A stretch of 64,000 nt of DNA from CAVUCH01 sp963763095 (GTDB lineage Bacteria; Acidobacteriota; Vicinamibacteria; Vicinamibacterales; JAENWD01), in contig CAVXNR010000018.1 of NCBI GenBank assembly GCA_963763095.1, positions 62,001 to 126,000 of the forward strand, written 5' to 3'. Made by a program: the position numbers and the translations under genes. The first letter of the stretch is position 1. Each line of letters opens with the position of its first letter. Below, piece by piece: positions 57,368 to 64,000 of this stretch. The notes below the pieces were generated by a model. That model was not told where the DNA came from, did not search any database, and saw only the letters and a program-made list of their open reading frames with translations.

Positions 57368-59547
57368 CGCACTCGTCTGTACCGTGAGACTCAACGCCCG
57401 CAACAGTCCCTCCGCCTGCGGATAGTCCGGCTGCAGCCGGAGCGCCTCGCGCGCTTCGGCTGCGGCTTCTGCCGTCCGCCCGGTCTGCGCGTACAGCACC
57501 GCGAGATTGAGGTGCGCGGCGGCCATTTTGGGGTCGAGCCGAACCGCCTCCTCGAGCTGCCCGATTGCGGCTGGCGCGTGGCCCGCGACGATGAGCGCGA
57601 GGCCGTAGCGCAGCCGGACGGCGGCGTCTCGCGGCCACCGCGCCGCGGCCTCGCTCAGGAACGTCCGGGCGAGATCCGGGCGGTTCACCAGAAGGGCGAG
57701 GTCGGCGCGACGGATAACGCCTTCCGCGTCCGGCGCGAGCGCCTGCGGCGTCGACTCGAGCACACGGCCCGCTTCCACGATCTCCCCTGAGCCAGCCAGC
57801 GCCCGCGCGAGATCGTAACCGACAACATCGCGCCGGATACCTGCGTCGTAGGCGCGGCGCAGATGTGGAGCGGCGTCAGCAGCGCGGCCTGCATCGAGGA
57901 GCGTCTGCCCGAGCGCCAGGTTGATCTCCGGGCGTGCAGTGTCCAGCGCGAGCGCCTTCTGGAAGTGCACGATGGCAGGGTCCGCCTGCCGCTGTTCACG
58001 ATACGCACGACCGGCCTGCGCGTACAGGAGGGCCCGATCAGGCTGCGTGGGCGCAAAGCGTGAGATCGCCGCCTCTGCCTCGGCGAAGCGTCCCTGATCG
58101 ATGAGCGCCACTACCATCGCGGTACGTTCCTCCCAGCGGCCGTCATCCAGCCCCGGGTCGTAATTCGCCACCACCCCCAGCCCTGCCACCAGCACGGCGG
58201 CCGGCACGAGCGCCCGTACCTGGCGTCTCGCGCCAACACTCGATCGCACGATCGATCGCCGCTCCAGCGCCGATCGCCAGCGGCACGAGCAACGGCATCC
58301 GGTACCGCGACGAGACGAAGAACGCGGCTACGGTGAGCGCGTACGTCGGCACGAATGCGGCCCACAGCCAGTAGCCCGCATCGCTCCGTGTCCGCCGGGC
58401 GAACAGGCCGACGGCACCGAGTGGAACCAGGACCCACGCCCCAACACGGAGCAGGCGGAGGGGCGTCGCCTCGTCTCGCTGGTAATACGCGAAGCTGTAA
58501 TCGAGCGTGAGCTCGGCGGCGTTGAGGACGTAGGCCGCCTTGGTGAGCCACAAGCGGGCAGCCTGCCCCGGCTCGCGCCCCATCCACTCCAGGGCGCGGT
58601 CGTAGAAGTACCCGGACGTTTCCGCGTCACTCGCTTTGTGCCCCAGCGCCTCGGATGCAACCCGCTGCGCGTCACCGGCCTGGCCGGCAATCGACGGGGT
58701 GATTCCGGGGATCGCGCGGTACGTGCCATCCGCGTCCGGGTTGTTGCCGATGTAGAAGTTCAGCCCGCCATGCGAGGAGATGATGACGAGCTCCCCCGTG
58801 CGTGCGTAGTTGTGAAGCGTGACAGGCGCCAGGATCAGGGCCACGCCACACGCGAATGCCGCCGCATGGCGGAGGCCCTCCCGCGTGCGCCACGTCAGCA
58901 CCGAACCGGCCGCGACAACCGCGGCGTACGCGATCACGTTGGGGCGGTTCAGGGCGTGCAGTCCCGATCGCCAGGCCAGCGGCCAGGAACCAGCGTGCGT
59001 CACGCGCGATCACCGCGCGCCCGACCGCGAACAGGACCAGCGCCGTCAGGAATGGGTCGAGCGCGGCGTGCAGCAGCAGGATCTCGTGGAACGTGAACAG
59101 GCCTGTCCCCGCCGCAAGAGCCGCGGCCAGCAGCGCGGCGCGCTCTCCGAACCAGTCGCGCGCGGTCCGGTGGATCAGCCACACCGCCACCGTGCCGAGC
59201 ACGATCTGCAGCAGACGGACGCCGAGCTCGGACCGGAGCACCGCGACCGCTCCGGCCAGGAAATAGACGTACAGCGGCGCGACGAAGAAGGCGTGCCCAG
59301 CCGAGGCGGGATCCGCGCCGAGCACGCCGTGCGCCAGGGACATGTAATAGGCGCTGTCCGTGCCACCCACGGGCTGCAGCAGCGGATGGTCGTGCAGTCG
59401 TGCAAGAACAACCGCCTTCGAGACCGCGGCGAGCGACAGGATCAGCGGCAGGGCGTGTCGCGCGAATCTATCCCGGCCACTCCGCGGCGGCGAGGCAGTC
59501 GAGACAGGAACACGGCGTGCCCTGGTGCGAGCAGCGCGGCGGGTCAT
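57293..59547 (-). CDS. PMT-type membrane glycosyltransferase with C-terminal TPR domain (two frameshifts)
   Basis: A protein of about 750 aa. Residues 30-460 contain about ten membrane helices with the GT-C/PMT look: LPLILSLAAVSKAVVLARL, VGGTDSAYYMSLAHGVLG with the catalytic-type acidic residue in the first loop, FLAGAVAVLRSELGVRLLQI, and FVSSRYRMPLLVPLAIGAG. The C-terminal third is TPR (DRALLYAQAGRAYREQRQAD, PEINLALGQTLLDAGRAADA, AHLNLAVLYAQTGRTAEA). The predicted role is sugar transfer from a lipid carrier. Breaks near 58970 and 58230 each fit one inserted base (AIGLHALNRPN; RYRMPLL to RALVPAAV). The last about 20 residues derive from a dispersed repeat, so the end may not be original. Confidence 0.78.
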
Positions 59548-59596
59548 GGGTCAGTTGTGTGGCGCGCGCTGCGCTCAGGCATTCCGCCGCTCTGGC

Positions 59597-60724
59597 TCAG
59601 GGAGTCACTGGCCGCACCGCGATACCCCACGGGCTTCCGCCGACATGCACTCTGCGCTCGACGGTTCCCGCCATCACATCGACGAACGAGACGTCTCCGG
59701 ACGGGCCGTTTGCGGTGTAGAGGTGCCGGCCATCGGGGCTGAGTGCGATGCCCCAGGGACGGGTGCCGACGCCCTGGATCACCCGCGAGGGAAGCCGCGT
59801 CGCCACGTCGATGACCGAGATGCTCTGCGCGCGCCCGTTGCTGACGAACAGCGTCGCCCCATCCGCGGAGAGGACGGCGCCCATTGGCCGCGGCGGCGTG
59901 GACGTGACGTCGGGCGTTGTCAGCTGGATGGCGCCCTTGGCTTCGCGCGTTCCGGCATCGGCGACCGCGATCGATGCTGCGGTTTCACACGTGATGAAGA
60001 GGGTGCGGCCATCCGGCGTCACAGCGATGGATCGCGGCCGTGCTGCTGTGGGAATCCGCCCAATCAACGCGAGCGATCGGGTATCCACCACCGCGACCGC
60101 GTTGACGGCCTCGCACGTTACGTAGACGATGCGGCCGTCGGGGGACACCGTCACGCCCTCGGGCTCGTCGCACACGGGTACGCGCCCCGTGATCGTGCCG
60201 CGTTCGAGATCCAGCACTGACATCTCCGCGGTCTCTTCATTCGAGACGTACAGCGTCCTGCCGTCGGGCGAGAGGTCGAACGACTCGGGGTCCTGCCCGC
60301 TCGGATAGGTTCGCACCAGTGTGCGGCTTCCGACGTCGATCACGCCGACACCGTCAGCGGCGCGGTCCGCGGGCGGCAGCTTCGACTCGTCCACGCCCGG
60401 ACCGGCGATGGGCGAACCGGACAGTGCAACGAACAGCCGTTTACCATCGCGCGACAGCTTGATGCCGCGCGGGCGCTTGCCGACAGCGATCCGGCCCTGA
60501 ACGGCGCCGGTGCTACCGTCGAGCATGACCACGGTGCCGTCTGTTTCGTTCGACACGAATACGGTCGATTTTGCCGGAGCCGCGCGCCCTGGTGCTTCCG
60601 TCCCCGGCGTGTCTGGACCCGAGCACGCGGGGGCCGTCACCGCCAGATTGAGCGCAAGCGCCACACACCACCCTGCCGCGGGCGCCGACAGATGTCGAGG
60701 CCTACTCGTACAACGCAAACGCAT
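59597..60724 (-). CDS. YVTN-type seven-bladed beta-propeller protein, exported
   Basis: A 375-aa protein. It has a signal peptide (residues 10-45, GWCVALALNLAVTAPACSG; a lipobox-like TAPAC is possible) and six to seven copies of the blade pattern PxGIxLSxDGxxLFVA. Examples are RGIKLSRDGKRLFVALSG, PESFDLSPDGRTLYVSNEET, EGVTVSPDGRIVYVTCEA, RSIAVTPDGRTLFITCETAA and PWGIALSPDGRHLYTANGPS. Such propellers are found beside methanol/alcohol dehydrogenases and act as binding or scaffold subunits. The ATG at 60724 has CAGGAGA upstream and overlaps the PQQ-dehydrogenase stop by 23 bases. Confidence 0.88.
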   Translation of the reverse strand: MRLRCTSRPRHLSAPAAGWCVALALNLAVTAPACSGPDTPGTEAPGRAAPAKSTVFVSNETDGTVVMLDGSTGAVQGRIAVGKRPRGIKLSRDGKRLFVALSGSPIAGPGVDESKLPPADRAADGVGVIDVGSRTLVRTYPSGQDPESFDLSPDGRTLYVSNEETAEMSVLDLERGTITGRVPVCDEPEGVTVSPDGRIVYVTCEAVNAVAVVDTRSLALIGRIPTAARPRSIAVTPDGRTLFITCETAASIAVADAGTREAKGAIQLTTPDVTSTPPRPMGAVLSADGATLFVSNGRAQSISVIDVATRLPSRVIQGVGTRPWGIALSPDGRHLYTANGPSGDVSFVDVMAGTVERRVHVGGSPWGIAVRPVTP

Positions 60725-62381
60725 ACAGGGTGTCTCCTGCAGCCGCGAGGATGTACTGCCGGCCATCGAGCATGAACGTCGTAGGGGCATTCGAGACCGA
60801 ACCGATTCGGGAGTGCCACACCGGCGTGCCGTTCGCGGCGTCATAGGCCACGAGGTTTCCGCCCGAGTCCCCCGTGAACACCAGCTGGCCGGCGGTGGCC
60901 AGCACCCCGCCGCCTCCGCCGCCAAACTCGCCCGGATACTGCCGGCGCCATGCGATCTCGCCCGTCGCAGGTTTGATGGCGGTCAGGAAGTCGCCTCCGG
61001 AACCCACGCCCACTTCTTCGCGTCCGCCGAGTCCCATCGATCCGCGCGGGTCCGGATCGGTGAGGTAGAAGATGGAGTAGCCGTTGTGCTCGGAGACGTA
61101 GAACAGTCCCGTGTCGGGTGAGTAGGCGGGCGGCTCCCAGTTGATGGTGCCGCCGGAGGTGGGGGAGACGAGGGCGCCGGGTACGATGGAATCCTTCGCG
61201 GGGTCACGCCGCAGCGAGCCGTTCTTCGCGAGCGCCTTTACCCAGTTCACGCTGCTGCCGTACTTCGTCGTCACGAGGTGCTGGCCCGTGACGCGATCGA
61301 GCGCAAAGAAGTACCCGTTGCGCGCCGCCGTCGCGACGAGCTTCCGCGGCTTGCCCTTGACGACCGCGTCGATCAGGATCGGCGTCTGCGCCGAGTCCCA
61401 GTCGTGCATGTCGTGGGGGGATGTCTGGTAGTGCCAGGCCATCTTCCCGGTCTCGACGTTGACGGCAACGATCGAGCAGGTGAAGAGGTTGTCGCCCTCG
61501 CCGCGTCCCGCCGTGTACGCGGGAATCGGATTGCCGGTACCGAAGATGTACAGCTTCGTGTCGGGATCGTAGACGCCGGGCAGCCACGGGTGCCCGCCGC
61601 CATAGCGCGCCGCCTCGAGGCTCGGCCACGTCTCGAGTCCGGGATCGCCCTTCTGCATCGGCACCGTGTAGAGCCGCCACTGCATCTCCCCCGTGTCGGG
61701 ATCGAGCGACTGCAGGTACCCCGGCGAGTCGAGGTCGTTGCCCGTGCCGATCAGCAGGTGGTTGCCGATGATGATCGGGGCGGCCGTGGAGAAGTACTGC
61801 TGGTTGAAATCGGCAATCTCCGTGCGCCAGCGCTCCTTGCCCGTTCGCGCTTCGAGCGATACCAGGTAGTCGTCCGGCGTGACCATGAACACCGCGTCGT
61901 TCCACATGCCGACCCCGCGGTTTGCGATCGGTGTGCCGCCGCGGGTGCGCCAGAAGTAGTGCCACAGCTCCCGGCCGTCTCGCGCGTCGAGCGCCCACGC
62001 GTTGTCGGGCGTCGTCACGTAGAGCGTCCCGTCCACCATGAGCGGGGTGCCCTTGATGTTGGCGGGCACCACGGGCCCGTCCTCCGGCCCGAGGCCGCCG
62101 ATCACAATGGGTGCACCGCCGCCGCGCATGAAGGGACCGCCCCGGCCACCCGGTCCCGCCGTGAGTCGCACCGTCCAGGCGAGGCCGAGGCGCTTCACCG
62201 TGTCGCGGTTCACCTGGGTGAGCGGACTGTACCGCCTGCCCGAGTAATCCCCGGAGTACGTGGGCCAGGATTCGCCGAGCGGCTTGAGCAGCTCCGCCGG
62301 CGGCAGCCCGCGGCCCTGGCCCGAGAGGGCGACGGGAAGGAGTGCGAGGACAAGGGCGCCGAGTATTCGTGTCAGTGTCAT
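60702..62381 (-). CDS. PQQ-dependent alcohol/glucose-type dehydrogenase
   Basis: A 559-aa periplasmic quinoprotein. A signal peptide (LTRILGALVLALLPVALSGQ) is followed by an eight-bladed propeller with W-motifs: WPTYSGDYSGRRYSPLTQVN, ALDARDGRELWHYFWRTRGG, SLEARTGKERWRTEI, AVNVETGKMAWHYQTSPHDM with HDWDSAQTPILID, and YDAANGTPVWHSRIG. The Asp of HDWD is the likely catalytic base position and the tryptophans line the PQQ site. The adjacent-cysteine ring of methanol dehydrogenase is not seen. Electrons would go to the cytochrome encoded just upstream. The ATG at 62381 overlaps the cytochrome stop as ATGA. Confidence 0.9.
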   Translation of the reverse strand: MTLTRILGALVLALLPVALSGQGRGLPPAELLKPLGESWPTYSGDYSGRRYSPLTQVNRDTVKRLGLAWTVRLTAGPGGRGGPFMRGGGAPIVIGGLGPEDGPVVPANIKGTPLMVDGTLYVTTPDNAWALDARDGRELWHYFWRTRGGTPIANRGVGMWNDAVFMVTPDDYLVSLEARTGKERWRTEIADFNQQYFSTAAPIIIGNHLLIGTGNDLDSPGYLQSLDPDTGEMQWRLYTVPMQKGDPGLETWPSLEAARYGGGHPWLPGVYDPDTKLYIFGTGNPIPAYTAGRGEGDNLFTCSIVAVNVETGKMAWHYQTSPHDMHDWDSAQTPILIDAVVKGKPRKLVATAARNGYFFALDRVTGQHLVTTKYGSSVNWVKALAKNGSLRRDPAKDSIVPGALVSPTSGGTINWEPPAYSPDTGLFYVSEHNGYSIFYLTDPDPRGSMGLGGREEVGVGSGGDFLTAIKPATGEIAWRRQYPGEFGGGGGGVLATAGQLVFTGDSGGNLVAYDAANGTPVWHSRIGSVSNAPTTFMLDGRQYILAAAGDTLYAFALYE

Positions 62382-63381
62382 TTCAGCGTCGCCAGGTAGG
62401 CCGTCACGTCGTGCATGGTCTTGTTGGTGTACTCCGCGAGCAGCGCATCGTGGCGCGCGAGCGGATCCGCGATCTCCACGGCTGGTGTGTCGCCACTGCG
62501 GCGAATCGTGCGGGTCGTGCCGTCCTCGAGCGCGAGGGTGACCAGGAAGTCGTCGATGCGCACGAGCCGTCCCTGCAGCACTTCGTTGGGCAGCGTGACC
62601 TTCGACCGTGGCGGCCTGCTCCGCATTGCGGCGGCGACGGCCGGGGCCGCGTCCGCTCGCCCGTCCGCCCGACACCCAGAGGTTCTGCAGCGACTTCGCC
62701 TCGGGCACGCGGCTCGCGATGCCGGCGAGGTCGCCTGACGGCGAATGGCACGACGCGCACGTGGTTGCGAAATACGCGGCGCCGGCCTTCGCGTCGCCCA
62801 CCAGGATGTTCAGCTCCACCGGCGGACCGGGCGGGGGCCCGCCCTGGTTGCTCCCCGCGGCTTGCAGGCTGTGAAGAAAGGCCACGATTGCCTTAGCTGT
62901 CGTCGTCCGGCATCGGCATGGCCGCCATCGCGGTGCCCGGGCGTCCGTTCTTCACGATCGGCAGCACGAGCTCGCCGTCCCGGTCGCCGAGCACTGTAGG
63001 TGAGCGGAGCAGGTTCACGCCGCCAAGCTGGCCGCCGCGGGCATCCGCGCCGTGGCACGCGCTGCACATGCTCGCGTACATCGTCTTGCCGCGATCGAGC
63101 ACGGCGGCCGGGGCGAGCGGGCGCTGGTGCGCCGGGAACGGCGGTGGGCGCCGCTCACGCTCGCCTTCGTCCTCCGGCGGCTCGTCGCCGTGCGCCGGAG
63201 GTTGCTGGGCCGGGTCAGCTGGTTGCGGTGGAACTGGCACCTGTGCCCCCGGAGCCGTTCCGCCGGGCTGCTGTGCCGTCGGCGGGGCGGCCAAGTTCTG
63301 ATTCTGTGCGGTGACCTGCAGCGACGCCGCAAGCGTCGCGCCGATCAGGATCACGAGCGTGCGCACTCCTCGTCCTCGCAT
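62378..63381 (-). CDS. Di-haem cytochrome c, electron acceptor of the quinoprotein (two frameshifts)
   Basis: A protein of about 333 aa. It has a signal peptide (VRTLVILIGATLAASLQVTAQ), a long Pro/Glu/Arg-rich linker (residues about 30-85), a first haem domain with MCSACHGADARGG (CxxCH) and MAAMPMPDD, and a second haem domain with CASCHSPSGDLAGI (CxxCH). The C-terminal beta-like tail runs from LPNEVLQGRLVRIDDFLVTL to VTAYLATLK. Breaks near 62897 (GAC-A-GCTAAG) and 62668 (GCG-A-GCG) each fit one inserted base; with these removed, PDDDAKAIVAFLHSLQ and SGGRADAAPAVAAAM become continuous. It overlaps the dehydrogenase start (ATGA) and is the first gene of the operon. Confidence 0.82.
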
Positions 63382-63418
63382 CCGCGGGTACTCCTTCAGA
63401 GGGAGAGCATGACATGGG

Positions 63419-63652
63419 TCAGGGATCAGGGATCAGGGATCAGGCGATCAGCGGTCAGCGATCAGCGGTCAGCGATCAGCGATGCGGTGTCAGCGGTCAG
63501 CTGTCGTCCGGGCAGCGCCACTCAGCGATCAGGTCCCGCGACGCCTGCTGCCTGATTCCTGATCCCCTGATCCCTGACACCTGATCGCTGATCCCCGATC
63601 CCTGACCGCTGACCGCTGGCCGCTGATCCCTGACCGCTGATCGCTGATTCAG
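63419..63652. repeat. CAGCGATCAG-type repeat array in two opposed blocks
   Basis: Left block (63419-63500): head-to-tail units of GATCAGG, GATCAGC and GGTCAGC in 7-base steps. Right block (63550-63652): the reverse complement, CTGATCCC, CTGACCGC and CTGATCGC in 7- to 10-base steps. The two blocks can pair over most of their length. They fill the gap between the cytochrome gene and the next minus-strand gene and code for the last residues of that gene. Confidence 0.8.
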
Positions 63653-64000
63653 CAGCGCAAAGCAGTCCGGGGGCACGCGCCCTGCCGGCGTTGGCGGTTC
63701 GTCGGGGCCAACCTTCAGGGTACTCGATGATGGCGTAGCGGTCGTCACGCGTCAGTTCGGGACCGATGACGCCGCCCTGGTACTGCGTTTCGGGTGGCTT
63801 GCTCTCGTCGAACGGCACATAGCCCTTGCGGAACTCGTGGCCCGCGTTGCTGTTGCCGGGGAGGGCGGTGTCGAGCACGAAGCCGCCGGCCGTTGCGCTC
63901 GGTCGTTCGGTGACGTAGCCGAGGTCGCGCGGGTTGTACTCGTGCGTTCCCACGTAGAACGTCGCAGGCCGCTCCTCGCGCGGCGACAACAGCGCGTACA
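63497..64000 (-). CDS. C-terminal part of an unrecognised protein, possibly a cytochrome-like enzyme (partial, frameshifted)
   Basis: The frame is open to the right-hand window edge, so the N-terminus is missing. The visible part reads FYVGTHEYNPRDLGYVTERP, then FVLDTALPGNSNAGHEFRKG and GVIGPELTRDDRYAIIEYL. The GNSNAGHEF and DRYAIIEYLK patterns resemble the ends of c-type cytochrome or di-haem-oxidase-like proteins of soil bacteria, but no haem motif is in view. The break at 63720-63725 (AGTACC) fits one inserted C: IIEY continues LKVGPDEPPTPAGRVPP. The last roughly 40 residues come from the repeat array, so the annotated stop at 63497 is uncertain. It is in the same direction as the cytochrome operon. 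Confidence 0.45.

Noticed and set aside
63419..63652. CRISPR array
   Set aside because: Units are 7-10 bases without 25-40 base spacers, and no cas gene is seen.

Overview
The window is GC-rich, gene-dense bacterial DNA. Four copies of the duplicated orphan FtsX/MacB-type permease (the ADOP family), PadR and PadR-HAAS modules, an Oar-like TonB receptor and a PQQ/cytochrome operon together point to Acidobacteriota. The soil class Vicinamibacteria is the most likely home, but this rests on gene-content resemblance, not on a marker gene. I see no rRNA, tRNA, CRISPR array, insertion sequence or prophage.

Layout. 1-8.2 kb: the end of meaB, a MATE exporter, two minus-strand ADOP permeases (the second with its PadR regulator) and a GNAT acetyltransferase. 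8.4-11.8 kb: a histidine kinase / OmpR-type regulator / SpoIIE-type phosphatase operon with tandem 11-bp repeats in front. 12-21.5 kb: a YdjM-type membrane protein, two plus-strand ADOP permeases, a drug-type ABC pair, a Kbp-like BON-LysM protein and an omega-like small protein. 21.5-31.5 kb: an FGE-fold protein with a methyltransferase, a TRAFs-binding-domain protein, two membrane proteins, a tricorn protease homologue and a PadR-HAAS module. 31.5-46.5 kb: an acyl-CoA synthetase, an FprA-like reductase, a large unrecognised protein with NPQPLPP repeats, a DtxR / multicopper oxidase / ZIP / cupredoxin metal cluster, a phosphodiesterase-like enzyme, a Tat-exported GH116 glycosidase and a CobW-type GTPase. 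46.5-64 kb: a VOC protein, a two-subunit ABC exporter, a trypsin-like protease, a stand-alone ATP-dependent ligase facing a LigD-type polymerase, a TonB receptor, a glycosyltransferase-TPR protein, and a cytochrome c / PQQ-dehydrogenase / YVTN-propeller operon.

A dominant feature is the number of frameshifts: about 28 breaks in roughly 20 otherwise well-conserved genes. Nearly all those I could resolve are single-base insertions, and seven lie at an AGTAC pentamer. This looks more like systematic sequence error than gene decay. I therefore annotate such genes over their whole length and give the break position. Three dispersed repeat families (a GCAGGGCTTCAGCCCTGC hairpin, a GGCTGCAGGC-type repeat and a CAGCGATCAG-type array) occupy many of the intergenic gaps and supply the 3' ends of at least two genes.
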